DNA from: Rhyzopertha dominica
Lineage: Eukaryota > Arthropoda > Insecta > Coleoptera > Bostrichidae
Reading direction: 5' to 3'
NCBI GenBank assembly: GCA_025024175.1
Contig: QCXZ01000053.1
Location: forward strand, 1,550,001-1,614,000
DNA length: 64,000 bases
This document shows positions 52,706 to 64,000 of this stretch, one piece after another (the stretch's first letter is position 1; each line of letters opens with the position of its first letter). Position numbers and translations under genes: made by a program. Under the pieces are notes generated by a model. It did no database searches and had not been told where the DNA came from. It saw only the letters and a list, made by a program, of their open reading frames with translations.

Positions 52706-54247
52706 AGGGTGTTTCATTAAGAATGGGCAATCTCTAAACTGGAGATACTACACAGCAAAATATGGTGACTGAGCTCAACATCTTGCAGATTTACCAGATA
52801 CAGGGTTTTCAAAGTTGGAATTTTAGTTTGAAATTTCTCAATCATTTTGTGATTTTAAGTAGTATCGTATGGAAAATTGGCAACTTTATGTGTTTTGGCA
52901 AGATACTTACGAATTTAATGCTAGTTACACCCTGTTACTTAAGTAAATTATAACATATTTTTTTCCCTAACGAGTTATGGCTAAAACGACTAGAAAATCT
53001 AAAAAAGGCAGCTTCATTTTCAATAAAAAGGCACTCTTGTTTATTTCATGTAACTCTATCAGTATTTGAGTTATTTGCATTTTAAACATTTAGTGAATTT
53101 TTTGTCGTAAAATGAATTTATTCTTTAAAATTACTACAACGCGGGTAACAACAGTAAAGGCAACAAATAACAATCAGTAAAAGAAAACTTCAAGTAAATG
53201 CTCAAAATGACCGCCTTTCACTTTAATACACTTTGTAAGGCGTATCCTTTGATATACTAAATAACATTTGTCGATTATGTTTAATAATATTAGCAGCTTC
53301 TTGAATCTTCTGTCGTAATTCTTCGATGGAATTAATCGTTTCTTTGTGACCATATTGAGAAGTCTAGAGGGTTGAAATCTGGACTTCTAGGTGGGCAAGC
53401 AAATTCACTGCCACCCCCAATCCACCGATGAGGCAAATGTTGATTCAGGTATTGGCGTACTTGCAGAAAAAAAATGTGGCGGTGCCCCGTCTTGCATAAA
53501 CCACATGTTCTGCCTTATGGCTAGTGGTACATCTTCTAGTAGTGTGTTTAATTTTTTTTAAGGAAGTTTAAATAGACGGGCCCGTTCAGATTAGGAGGAA
53601 GTCGTTTCTTTAGAGCATGTGTCCCACAAATGATTGTTTTTCCAATTAAAAACACCTCTCCTAGTAAAGGTCGCATCAACGGTGAAAAGGAGGTTATTAA
53701 GAAAATCCTAGTTTTCGTTTTGTTTAGCTAGAATAAATTGAGCAAACTGTAGGCGAACTGGTAAATTTTGAGGTAACAAATTTTGAACAGAAGTATAGTG
53801 ATATGGATGGAGATTATCTTTCTTTAAAATTCTCCAGATAGACGATTGGCTTATGCCTGTTGCCGCACTTAACCGACGGGTACTGATAACTGGATTTTCC
53901 GAAATACGAACAAAAACCTCGTCTTCATAATCGACATTGATAGTTTTTCTAGCACCATTTAAGCTTTTAGGACGAAAACACCCTGTTTCGCCTAGGCGGA
54001 TGTAAATACGTCTGAACAGTTTATGATTGGGTTGTCTTCGATTTGGGTATATATATTTTTTACACTGAATGTTTAAATTGCAAATAACTCAGAAACTCAT
54101 AGGGTTACTTGAAATAAACTAGAGTGCCTTTTTTATTGAAAATGGAACTGCCTTTTAGATTTTCTAGTCATTTCAGCCATCTCTCCTTAGGCAAAAAAAA
54201 TTGTTGTAATTTACTTAAGTAACAGGGTGTTAATAACGCCCTGTATA
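52706..54247 (-). mobile_element. Tc1/mariner-superfamily transposon copy 1, decayed
   Basis: The ends are TACAGGGTGTT (52706) and AACGCCCTGTA (54247), with long subterminal inverted repeats at 52925-53110 and 54050-54235. Minus-strand frames run from an N-terminal helix-turn-helix (RLSAATGISQSSIWRILKKD then NLHPYHYTPVQNLL-like, about 53900-53770) to MWFMQDGAPPHF (catalytic Asp, about 53500) and a C-terminal INSIEELRQKIQEAANIIKH helix (about 53330). This is the insect group with a DUF4817-type start. Many stops and shifts; dead. Confidence 0.75.
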
Positions 54248-55019
54248 GATCAGTTCAATAAAAACATTGGCTTTAGAAAACAGAACAACAAACAGTATGC
54301 GTCCTTGAGACGCAATGATCAAAAATAAATCCGCGAATTATCCCAGTTGTTCCATTAACTCAATCTGTGTATCATCCGTGCGAATATAGGTTAGACATTC
54401 GCGATACGCACTTCTCAAAAAACTTTATCACCCGACCGAATGCCAGCCTTGCCACGTGTTTGGCCAAAAAAAAAATTTTTGCGACCCATAACATTAAATC
54501 CGAACGACCCGCATAGTCTTAAAATACGTTTCGTTTCCGCATTCTAAGTTCGGGCGGAAAGAGAGAAGTGGCGCCAGGGGAATTCGTTCGTTAATTTTGG
54601 CAAAGTAAAAGTCGTACTATTATAGTAATATTTTTAAAACGTCCGGGTCCCGAGTATACTAGCTGTGCAAAATTACGACACAAATACAACTATAAATGAA
54701 AGCTTACTTAAACTTTGAAACGAAAGCCAATAGAAGAAATTCTGGGTGGAAAGAGTTAAATACTTTGACCTAGGGGTGTGCAATCGGTCTATAACTTTTT
54801 TGCTATTTAATAAATTGATACGACGTTTTCATCATTCAATAGAGATCTACTTGAAGTATACAGAGTTATTAATTATGAATCAAAGTTACATATTTTTACA
54901 TTAGTTCCTGTCCACAAAAACCCTACGTTTGAATATTCACAACAAAAACGACTTTGAAAATGAATTATGTGCCTTCGTTTAAAGTTCTTATAGAAGAAGC
55001 AATTCTCATAACAACTACT
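54248..55019. other. Spacer, no gene; CpG-richer patch 54400-54640
   Basis: No open frame or repeat that I recognise. The patch at 54400-54640 has more CpG than the surroundings (CACCCGACCGAATGCC, GTCCGGGTCCCGAG). Confidence 0.3.
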
Positions 55020-55545
55020 ACAGACAATTTTTCCAGTTCAAATCACTATCAAAGTCACTGATTTCATCAGTATGTAGGCGTTACATGATTAATATTGAGA
55101 CTTTTATACTTGATGAACCTAAAAAATTTTGGTCTTCCATGCTAAACAATAGAGGGACCACACGTATTCAAGGTACTATGAAATTAAATAATCTACGAGT
55201 GTTCTGCTCCTGAGGATACTACTGTAATTCTGTTTTCTAATGTTGTTTCTGTTTCACATTTTTCTGATGATGATGCTTCCAAAACATTAAAGGCTGTTAG
55301 GAATTCCTTTACTTCTGGAGCAGATGGTATTTCTAATTTACTCTTAAAGGGATGTGCAGGTATTTTTTCCACACCGCTTTCGTATCATTTCAATTTTATC
55401 CTAAAGACGTCTACTGTTCCGGATTTCTGTGGCGGAAGTTTTCGACGATACAGGATAAGTTGATGTCATAAACACGGATTACAAAAAAGCATTGGATCAG
55501 ACTGAACATTTCGTTCTGTTAACTAAGATGGAGTGGCTTTTTCGC
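55020..55545 (+). mobile_element. LINE reverse-transcriptase relic with internal deletion
   Basis: The plus-strand frame reads TSGADGISNLLLKGCAGIFS then TPLSYHFNFILKTSTVPDFC, matching the SxGpDGIPxxLLKxC...LxxIFNxSLxxGxFPxxWK block of Jockey-like RT. It then jumps to VDVINTDYKKALDQTEHFVL (motif with catalytic Asp, VDVIYTDFSKAFDxVxH). About 60-70 residues between the two are missing. Confidence 0.8.
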
Positions 55546-55569
55546 TCATAAAAGTCTTCCAAATATAGA

Positions 55570-55995
55570 CAAACTTTAACATTCGTGGTATTCATTATGA
55601 CTTTGTTGAACAATAAGTTCCATACTGACCACGTATCCATCTGTAACTGAAACAACTTCGACCAAAGCTCCCCTTGTTAATTTTAGCCGAGAAACATTAT
55701 CCGTTGAAACATCGAACGCGGAAGATGCGTCGCTAGATGGTCTGCAGCGCATAATTATTTCTGCAACGACGCTCTGGAAGCTGGCCAAATCAAATTACCA
55801 CCGGTTCAATTGTTTCAGTGGGACAACCGCTTGAACCGATTCCTAGGCGGCTTGATTTTTCAGTTTTCATTTTACTGCGTCGTAAAAGCGAAGCTAGTCG
55901 ACAGATGGATGAAACGCGTTAACCCAGATACGGGNAAGCGATATTCGGCGAATGTGTCGTACGAAATTACTTTACGATGCATGTGGATTTAGCTG
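55570..55995 (+). other. Coding-like island, unidentified
   Basis: Two consecutive plus-strand frames (about 55617-55833 and 55795-55992) have balanced codon use and higher G+C than the flanks. I recognise no domain and no clear splice sites, and the second contains an N at 55935. It could be a captured gene fragment or part of an unknown transposon. Confidence 0.25.
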
Positions 55996-56290
55996 GGGCT
56001 GAACTTGGAACTGTAGAAGCCTTAAATGTTCAATAAATAGCTGTTTTTCCATTTCTTTCATCATTAACTATAGGCAAATGCTTCAAATCTCTTTAAGATT
56101 TCATCTAATCTTGTACTTCTAAAGTCTCTTAATTGGCTGAAGAAACACATCATCCCGTGTTGTTCTTTCTGGGTATTTATTAAATTTGGACCCATACTAA
56201 TGTGAACAATACTTGCAACTACAACTTGCAATAACAGCCGAAAGATTGTATAAAAATTAGACAAGAATTAGAAATTTTGAGCAGTATTTA

Positions 56291-56961
56291 TACCGGGTGT
56301 AAATGAAACCTGACTCACCCCTGAAATTGCCATTAATTTTTTAGCTAGGAAAACGAAATTTGGAATATTTCATGTATCAGAAAATTGGCGTTTGATAATA
56401 TAAAGGTTCTTTTATAACTTCAGGTTTCACCTGAAATGACCCTAACTTTCGATTTTTAAGTGGACCATTAGATTATTTGGATTCTGTGGTAAATTCTAAG
56501 TACAAAAGACCTACTTTGGTTCGATTTGGTAAACGTCAAAGAAATTATTTTTATAGTATTATCTAGAGTGCCGTGATTATCAAATTTGACCTATTAAAAA
56601 AAATTAAAATATTTTCTATAAACACTCATATCTTTTAAATAATATTGTTAATTAATAATTGTTAATAAGTTGTATTCTAGGGTGTAAGAGATTCAATTAT
56701 GATGATCGCTGTACTCTAGATAATAAAACAGAATTAATTTTTTTTCTACACTTACATTAAATCTAACCAAGATAGATTTTTTATCGAAATATGCAAAAAT
56801 ATACCTAGCGTTCCATTTAAAAAGCGAAAGTTGCAGAAAGTCATTAATTATGTCAACAAACGTGAATTTTCTGATATACGAAATATTTCAAATTCAAATA
56901 TTTCTAGCTAAAAAATTAATAGCAATTTGAGGGGTGAGCCAGGTTTCATTTACACCCGGTA
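56291..56961. mobile_element. MITE of 671 bp with long inverted ends
   Basis: The left end TACCGGGTGTAAATGAAACC (56291) is matched by its reverse complement at the right end (to 56961). The inverted similarity continues for about 110 bp (CTCACCCCT, TTAATTTTTTAGCTAG, GAAATATTTC, TATCAGAAAATT). TA flanks both ends. No transposase frame inside. Confidence 0.85.
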
Positions 56962-57409
56962 TACAGGGTGTCGGAAAATGAATTTATCTCTTGTACCATT
57001 TTGTTTCTTTAAGAAGTTATAGGTTTGTAAAGATCTAATTTTGTTTGCTCACCTACAACCTTATTCTTTCTAATAGTTTTTCGTGGATCGATATTTTTGA
57101 AGTAACCGACTAACTTTGAAACTGCATTTAATTTTCTATACAAAAGTATACTTTCTGAAAATCGATAATGTTTACCATTTTCAATAAAATGCGTTTTAAG
57201 CATCTAGTAAGTACTGAAGTGCAATAATACGTAGTAGGCAGCTGTCGTATATATATAACTTGACTTTTTAAAATATTACATGAGTTTTTTTAATTCCATT
57301 TCAACATTAAGAAAAATGAAGGCAAGCAGAAAACAAAACAGTTGGAACGTACAAAAAATACAAAACATGTATCACAACAGAACCGAACAAGAAATATATA
57401 GTTAATGCT
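56962..57409. other. TACAGGGTGTC-type transposon end and spacer
   Basis: Immediately after the MITE, TACAGGGTGTCGGAAAATGA marks the end of another Tc1/mariner-type element. The sequence up to 57409 leads into transposase relics on the minus strand and probably belongs to it. Confidence 0.4.
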
Positions 57410-57560
57410 TAAAGCGTATACTCATAGTGTCCACCGTTTAATTCAACACACTTTTGGCATCTTTTTAAGAAGTATTGCATATTTGCAAGAAACGTCGGGT
57501 TTTGCTGTTGTAATTATTATTCTCTGCCAAAATTCACCTCTGGTATTAATATTGACACCG
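57410..57560 (-). mobile_element. Transposase C-terminal fragment
   Basis: The minus-strand frame FLANMQYFLKRCQKCVELNG (then GHYEY) matches the C-terminus of Tc1/mariner-superfamily transposases of the insect DUF4817 group (RRCQxCIEVNGGHFEHLL). It is preceded in another frame by GEFWQRI. Broken by frameshifts. Confidence 0.65.
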
Positions 57561-57860
57561 GTGTAGACTATAGAGTTTTAGTGTATTCCCTCTGAGTCAT
57601 AGTGATGGATTCATGTTTCGTTCATAGTGATAATGGGCTCCAAAAAGTTTGAGGCATCTTCAAAGTGACGGAACATTTATTTTGACATTGTCACGCGAGT
57701 ACCCTTCTGATCAGCGTTCAAGCATTTTGGAATTCGTTTGGCCGAACCTTTTCTCATTCCCAAATCGTGGCGAACAATGCGAAATACGCGTTCGTAGAAC
57801 TCATATCATGGATGAAATCAATATTTTTCAGGATGCTCACAGAAATTCGTCTTCTTAATC
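57561..57860 (-). mobile_element. Mariner-type transposase relic
   Basis: The minus-strand frame reads HDLGMRKGSAKRIPKCLNAD, then QKGTRVTMSK and FLEPIITMNET, then IHHYDSEG. This follows the mariner order DLGMRKLSARWVPRLLTxDQKRxRV...FLxRxVTxDETWIHHYxPE. The catalytic Asp of DETW is Asn here and stops interrupt the frame, so it is inactive. Confidence 0.75.
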
Positions 57861-59999
57861 GGTGCTTATCTTCTGTTATTAACAAATTCAAGAAGTAGCT
57901 TCTAAATATTCAAATTTCTCGTATGGTATCCCAAATATGAGAGCTAATCAAAACATCCTTGTATTTTTTCTAAACTATCTACATCTAATTTGATGAATGA
58001 AAGTTAGAAATTATCTTTCAAGCTGTGTTTGACGACCTCTACATACAATTAATATTAATAACAAAATCATTTATTTTTAACTGGACTCCAGTAAATTCAG
58101 ACACAAAGCTAACCTTCTTTGAACATCTTTAAATACTTCAAAAATACCTGGTAAATAACGTCCGTACTCCACAAAGTTGGCATACAAAGGGCGAATATCG
58201 TCAACAACGAAAATAGAAGTGTGTTAACCTCTAGAAATTTTTTGGCAGTGAACTACAAGTTTTGGAGATCGCCCCTGTCCTTTATAATGTACTCAGATAA
58301 CTTGCATAGCACGTTAAATCACTGTGGGCGCAATTTTACGAGTTGCTAAAGCCAAACTTGAGGGCAACGGATGGTTTGCTATAATCACTTCAGAATAAAG
58401 AGGGTAGAATTTGAGTATATTCCGTTCTGCTTCAGTAAAAAGGTTTTTGGAAAATGATATTCTTTTTGTACAAAACGACTATTTTTAGAAGCTTATATAA
58501 ATTTGCCATATTCGGAACCTACATATTATGTGTATGCTATATCGCAGGAATGTACGTTTTTTTCTTGTTATCTCTTTATGCTATATGAGTCTTAGTTCTT
58601 AAAACACGGTTTCTTGTATGTTTTGCGATAGTAGTCATCCATATTTTTTATAAACTACATGATGGCATATTGTGCTGAAATTGGGCTTAATTTTGAACTT
58701 ATAATAACCAGTAATTATGATTGCCCATATATTAAGATAAATTTATTAAGTTTAAGGTTATTTATTCTAAATCACAATCACTAATGTTTTCAAGAAATTC
58801 ATTGTTACTGTCCGAATCAGAATCTAAATTAAATATTAAACTATACACACTTTGAGATAGACCAGTGTTTTTAATTTAAATTTCAGTAACATACTTTTCA
58901 CAGTTTATCCAATTCTCGACCAGAACGAGGTGTATTTAAATAACAATTAATTGTACCAACAGTAGGACGTTTTTTTTACATCATGTGAATCCAACCATGT
59001 TTTATCGATGTAAACTGCCATTTATCACTATACTTTTTTATCTGCATATTGCTTTGAATATGTCACTGCACATGATTGCTTAATGTGGCACAGTGCATTA
59101 CTTACGTTTTCCACTGCTAAAATAAACTTCACGTAGAATATTGACACGAGCATTGACTATTTTTGCCAAATTCTTCGACTGTGGGATTGCCATTTATTCA
59201 TCGGTACAGCTTTTACGTTTTTGGATGCCCACGTTCTGTTATTGTTGGTTCCACCTGTTCGTATATTTCATTCAGTATATGCTACGTACGTTCAAAAATA
59301 ACCGGTCCATTAACATACGTCATATCGAATGCTATTCGGTGTGTGAATTAATAAAACTTGATAGTGAATATTCCCAATTTCTGGCTTCCATTTATATGCA
59401 ATGTGAATGACTGAGATAAAGAGATTAGAGATCTGATTCGAGTATCATATTTTTAAACCAGTAGTTTGTATCTTCTCAAGCGCCAACCTCATTAGATTGG
59501 AAATGATTAGAAACTCCAAAGTGTGCGTGTAGATTTCGCCTCTATTTTCCAATCCCCCCCCCCCAACCGTTTATTACCGAAATCCCCGTCAGTAAAAAAA
59601 AACATTAAATCTGTCTCACCCCCGGGCACGAAATAACTCATGGCCCGGCCATAAAATAAGCAAAACGAGGCCTGCTTCGGACTTTTACGGTTGCCGTTCA
59701 CCGTGCGGATCCGCGTGTTATTAGCACCCTTTGTACCACCCAAAAATAAATCACGTGACGGGCCGTCGTAAAATTTTTTATGATCGCATCCCTCCGCGTG
59801 CGTGCGTATGTGCGATGGAACACCCCCTAAATCGGAAATCGCCTCACACCGTGTTGGAGGCTGAAAGAGTGAGAAAATTATTTAAGTATAATTTGAGGAC
59901 TGTAGAGGCCTGAAGGTACCTTGTGGTATACTAGACGCTTTGGTTATGGTTTTCAAAAGTTTTTTTTTGATAGTAATATTAACATTAAAATTACACAAG
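57861..59999. other. 2.1-kb stretch without recognised genes
   Basis: Several minus-strand frames between 58150 and 58860 look like worn coding sequence (an acidic Asp/Ser/Glu run near 58790-58840), but I cannot name a family. A C homopolymer is at 59557-59566. About 59560-59900 is CpG-rich, non-repetitive and without a convincing exon (GTGCGGATCCGCGTG, CACGTGACGGGCCGTCG), a candidate regulatory block. Confidence 0.3.
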
Positions 60000-60029
60000 A
60001 AACTGAGACAAGAAGAATCGCGAAGATTA

Positions 60030-60165
60030 CAAAATTACAAGGTATATGAAAGAGTATTGGCCATAAGATTGCAGGATAGCCTAGAACAACAACTTTTGGA
60101 ACTTCAAAGCGGCTTTAGAAAAGGCATAAGCTTGCAGAATCACGGCTTCACCCTTAAGTATTCAT
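60030..60165 (+). mobile_element. LINE reverse-transcriptase fragment
   Basis: The plus-strand frame YERVLAIRLQDSLEQQLLEL then QSGFRKGISLQNHGFTLK matches the YERVLxxRLxxxIExxLxxxQsGFRxGRSTxDxIFTL block of LINE reverse transcriptases. The frame breaks off at about 60165 where a Tc1/mariner-type sequence begins. Confidence 0.8.
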
Positions 60166-61215
60166 TAAGAATGGGCAATCTCTGAACTGGAGACAGACTG
60201 CCTTGCACAAATGTTGCAGGTTTACGAGATACAGGGTGTTCAAAATTGGAATTTTAATTTGAAATTTCTCAATAATTTTGTGATTTTACGCAGTATCGTC
60301 TGGAAAATTGCGGCAAGTTTATGCTTTTTGGCAGGAGAATTACGAATTTAATGCTTTTTTGCCTAACGAGTTATAGCTAAAATGACTAAAAAATCTAAAA
60401 GCCAGTTCCATTTTCAATAAAAAATGGCACTCTTCTTTATTTCATGTAACTCTATAAGTTTTTAAGTTATCTGCATCTTAAACACTTAATGAATTTTATT
60501 TGTTGTAAAGAGAATTTATCCTTTTAAATTACTACAAAGCAACAAATAACAATCAGTATCAGTAATAAAAGAAAACTTCAAAGTAAATGCTCAAAACGAC
60601 CGCCTTTTACTTCAATACATTTTGAAAGGCGTATCCTTAAAGAGCTTTGAATATTAAATAACATTTGTCGATTATTTTTAATAATATTAGCAGCTTCTTG
60701 AATGTTCTGTCGTAATAATTCTTTGATGGAATTAATTGGATCTTTGTAAACCATGTCCTTCATTTGTGACCATACTGAGAAGTCTAGAGGGTTGAAATCT
60801 GCACTTCTAGGTGGGCAAACAAATTCACTGTCACGCTCAATTCACTGCTGAGGAAAATTTTGATTCAGGTATTGGCGTACTGGCAGAAAAATGTGGCAGT
60901 GCCCCGTCTTGCATAAACCACATGTTCCGCCTTATGGCTAGTGGTACATCTTCTAGTAGTGTGTTTAAATTTTGTTCAAGGAAGTTTAAATAGAGAGGCC
61001 CGTTCAGATTAGGAGGAAGTTCAAAAGGACGATTAAAAAACAGTTATCACACCACACCAAATATTTACCTTGAATTCATGCTGAAAATGTCGTTCCTATA
61101 GAGCATGTGGATTTTTGGAGTCCCACAAATGATTGTTTTTTCAATTAAAAACACCTCGCCTAGTAAACAGCGTCTCATCGGTTATTAATAAACAACATTG
61201 GATTGATATTGTAAT
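60166..61215 (-). mobile_element. Tc1/mariner-superfamily transposon copy 2, partial
   Basis: Same family as the element at 52706-54247. The minus-strand frame KDMVYKDPINSIKELLRQNI then QEAANIIKNNRQMLFNIQ and SKCIEVKGGRFEHLL (60763-60578) is the intact-looking C-terminus. The QDGAPPH region is recognisable near 60920. The N-terminal half is absent. Confidence 0.8.
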
Positions 61216-61735
61216 GGAATTATTCATTTTAATTTGCTAAATAAATTTGAACCTTTTTTAAACAATTTTAGTGCTATTTTAATACCCTCATTTTGAAAAC
61301 TTTCAATTCTTTTTGTTGTCAAATCTGTAATATTTGGAAGAGATCCAGAACTAGATTACTTTGAAAATCATGATATTCTTGGTACTCCACTCTATCGAAA
61401 ACATTCAATATACTTAAATTTTGTTGATTAATCGCAAAACCGTTTTGTACATGATCAGTTGTAGAAAATAGAATTTTCTTGATCAAAGTTTGTGGGTAAG
61501 AATTTTGAAGTAACATAATTTTGATTTTTTTAACTTCTTATTAATGAAATTTGGATGTGAAATTTCTTTAATTCTATATTTCATGAACCTCAATTTCAGT
61601 AAGGTTACGAGTTACATATTGTTATAATTAAATCGAAAGCTCTGCAAAGAAAAAAAGTCTACATACATAAGACGAATTTCCCTTAAATACGAAGAGTTCA
61701 GTATAATTAAATCGACTGCTATTTCTATTTAACTT
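61216..61735. other. Spacer, nothing recognised
   Basis: A minus-strand open frame of 65 codons at 61319-61516 has no domain I can name. Probably transposon debris. Confidence 0.3.
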
Positions 61736-62700
61736 TAGAAAGACCTTAATATAAAACTTCATATTTACTTATTAGTATTAGAAACTTGTGAAATAAAAGA
61801 AATGACATACGAATTTTCATCCCCATATTCACACTTCTAGGTACTGAATTTCCAAAACAGTTAAATCTGTATATTTTAGTTTCTAATAGCCTAAAATACG
61901 TAATCTGTGTTGAGAGCACTTCATAATAATTTAACTTAAAATATATCCCTTATTTGACCTCTACAGAGAGTTTTTAAAAGCGTTGAAACGCGTAGTCTTT
62001 GATTTCTAATCAAAAGCCCAAATAATAAAGTTTCATGCTTTTAACTTTAGTTAAATTAAAAAACGACAAATGTTCATTACATATTTTATCGCCTTAAGGG
62101 TTCAGTTTTAGAAAAAGCTGGAAAATTGGTTCATTTATTTCCAATTTACAGCCTAAATATAAAGTTTCACGCTTCTAGTGTCAATACAAACTTTAATTTC
62201 CTATTAAAAGCAAAAAATGACAGGCTTCCATACAAACATTCTTCCTTAATTCAATCTTTTAGGGGTAGAATTAAAAAAAAAAACACTTAGGGGGTGTTTC
62301 GTTTAAGAAAAGAACGTCAGTTTAAATAATTCTCTTAATTTCTTCTTCGAAATGGTGTTTCTGTTTACATATTCTCAGCGTGGCTAATATTTATCGAACT
62401 GGTAGTATTTGTTGATTGGTTGTCATGGAGACGAGCTTCTTATTGAATCGTCGCCATAGATACGACTTGCAGAGACTTCGAAAATGCTCGGAATTGCACA
62501 TTTTTAGCTCGATTTAGTAGGCGTGTTTTGTACGTGAGTTAAGACGCGAATCGAGGTGTTACGGTTTTGTGTGTGTTTTTTGACAATTTGGGATTTAATT
62601 TTGGTGTGATTTGACTTTGTGAATATCGAGCTTATGCGTGGAAAAGGAATTTTGAAGAATTCAGTTGTAAAAAGGTAGGAATCCAAAATTAATTGCATCT
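61736..62700. repeat. Isolated single unit of the array A/B repeat
   Basis: A partial tail (61740-62310, with CCTTAAGGG at about 62093) followed by a complete head (from about 62313). The head has the X-box-like pair near 62425 (GGTTGTCATGGAGACGAG), ACTTGCAGAGACTTCGAAAA and TTACGGTTTTGTGTG. It lies 15 kb from array B, so the repeat is also dispersed. Confidence 0.85.
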
Positions 62701-63159
62701 TTCTCTTCCACATCCAACGGATGGAAAGTACTGTATCGCGAAAAATTTTTTATTTGCTCAATCGCTTTAAAATGATCGAAAACGTAAAACAACAACTCTA
62801 GCAAAAACATTTCTTGTCTGTGTGTGTTCCAAAAACTTAGCATATGAACTTNAAATTTGGCTTATATATAAATCTNAACTACCCAAAACAACCTANTGTT
62901 TTTGGGGTAAGTAGGGTTTAGGGAAGGGGCTGAAATTGGGGAGTAACAGCCCTTTTTGATTTTTTTTATATTTTTTCCTTTTGGTATGTTATTAGTAGTT
63001 TAATTACAAGTATTATTCGTCCCCATAAATTTTCGGTGAAGGAAACGGTTTAGAAGGTATTAGTAAAAAACCGTCAATTAAAAAAAGCAGTTTTTTTCCT
63101 AAATATCTACGAAAATATTTAATATATTCAAAAAGTGTTTTAAAACATATTTATGGTTT
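62701..63159. other. Low-complexity spacer with Ns
   Basis: Ns at 62852, 62877 and 62896 and T/A runs. No gene or repeat signature recognised. Confidence 0.4.
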
Positions 63160-63960
63160 TTGGCAAGATAATTACAAACTTAATGCTAGTTACACCTTGT
63201 TAGTTAGGTAAATTACAACATATATTCTTTGCCTAACGGGTTATGGCTAAAATAACTAGAAAATCTAAAAGGCAGTTACATATTCAATAAAAAAAGGCAC
63301 TCTTGTTTATTTCATGTAACTCTATGAGTTTTTGAGTTATTTGCATTTTAAACATTTAACGAATTTTGTTTGTTGTAAAATGAATTATTTTTTTAAAATT
63401 TCTACAATGCTGTTAACAACAGTAAATGCCTAGTAAACTTCCTCTCATCGGTGAAAATCTGGTTGTTAAGAAAATCCTGGTTTTCGGTTTGTTTACCTAG
63501 GATAAGTTCAGCAAATTGTAGGCGAGCTGGTAAATCTTGAGGTAACAAATTTTGGACAGGAGTATAGTGATATGGATGGAGATTATCTTTCTTTAAAATT
63601 CTCCAGATAGATGATTGGCTTATTCCTGTTGCCGCACTTAACCGACGAGTACTGATATCTGGATTTTCCGAAATACGAACTAGAACCTCGTCTTCAGCAT
63701 CGACGTTGATAGTTTTTCTAGCACCGTTTAAGCATTTAGGACGAAAACACCCTGTTTCGCCTAGGAGGATGTAAATACGTCTGAATAGTTTGCGGTTGGG
63801 TTGTCTTCGATTTGGGTATACGTTCTGGCTGCACCAAGTCCACTATACTTTGACTGAGCAAAATTACAAATCATATCACGCATTTCACTGTTAGAAAATT
63901 AATTATGTCGTGGCATTTTCTTATTTTAGAATTTTTACTACAAATAATACTAAGTAAATT
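63160..63960 (-). mobile_element. Tc1/mariner-superfamily transposon copy 3, N-terminal half
   Basis: It shares its left subterminal repeat with copies 1 and 2 (63160-63365) and then jumps to the transposase N-terminus. On the minus strand MPRHN is followed after a stop by FSNSEMRDMICNFAQ and, after shifts, LYTHPNRRQPNRKLFRR, ETGCFRPKCLNGARKTI and LSAATGISQSSIWRILKKD. This is the DUF4817-type helix-turn-helix start. The catalytic part is deleted. Confidence 0.78.
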
Positions 63961-64000
63961 AGGAAAATACAATAAACATTCTTACTTAGTGACAGTAAAA

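Noticed and set aside
55810..55992. Adenylate-kinase-like lid (DRWMKRVNPDTGKRY)
   Set aside because: The similarity covers too few residues, with no Gly-rich nucleotide-binding loop nearby.
58150..58860. Possible transposase of another DNA-transposon family
   Set aside because: Only composition (acidic runs, worn frames) suggests it; no catalytic motif was found.
61319..61516. 65-codon minus-strand frame as a gene or Penelope-like N-terminus
   Set aside because: No diagnostic motif and no neighbouring matching fragments.

Overview
The window is nuclear DNA of an insect. It is A+T-rich, with short GT-AG introns (about 50-100 nt) in most genes. Its genes are animal orthologues, and its mobile elements (mariner/Tc1 types, Penelope-like elements, Jockey-type LINEs, MITEs) are those typical of insects. 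A beetle is my best guess from the transposon mix, but the sequence does not prove it. Single-base Ns show a draft assembly.

The first 26 kb are gene-rich. From left to right: a seven-exon gene of unknown function (+, 522-2989); a two-exon ankyrin-repeat gene (+, 3904-5843); a three-exon gene for a small Cys-rich protein (-, 6811-7260); the complete eight-exon gene for succinate dehydrogenase flavoprotein subunit (SdhA, -, 10007-16007); an NME6-type nucleoside diphosphate kinase (+, 17614-18704); an enkurin-domain protein like ENKD1 (-, 20107-22439); and, divergent from it, a homologue of vertebrate C2orf81 (+, 23293 to about 25665). I rebuilt all exon joins by hand from splice sites and reading phase, and every join kept the frame.

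From 26.4 to 46.8 kb there are two arrays of a complex tandem repeat: array A (26.39-33.59 kb, unit about 1.29 kb) and array B (37.98-46.86 kb, units of 1.26-1.9 kb). They are separated by a 4.4-kb block of transposon relics, and a single further unit lies at 61.7-62.7 kb. Each unit has a conserved head with two imperfect palindromes resembling RFX X-boxes 31 bp apart, and in most units a TATA-like motif about 250 bp further on. The tail is built from degenerate 100-140 bp submodules centred on CCCTTAAGGG. This array is the most unusual structure in the window.

From 46.9 kb to the end I find no host gene. The stretch holds relics of Penelope-like elements (with hammerhead-like hairpins), LINE reverse transcriptases, several mariner/Tc1-type transposases and MITEs. 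A few CpG-richer islands in between could be regulatory.

SdhA and probably NME6 act in mitochondria. The divergent ENKD1 and C2orf81 genes suggest a small cilium/sperm-related neighbourhood. There is no operon-like logic. I see no tRNA, rRNA or CRISPR array.
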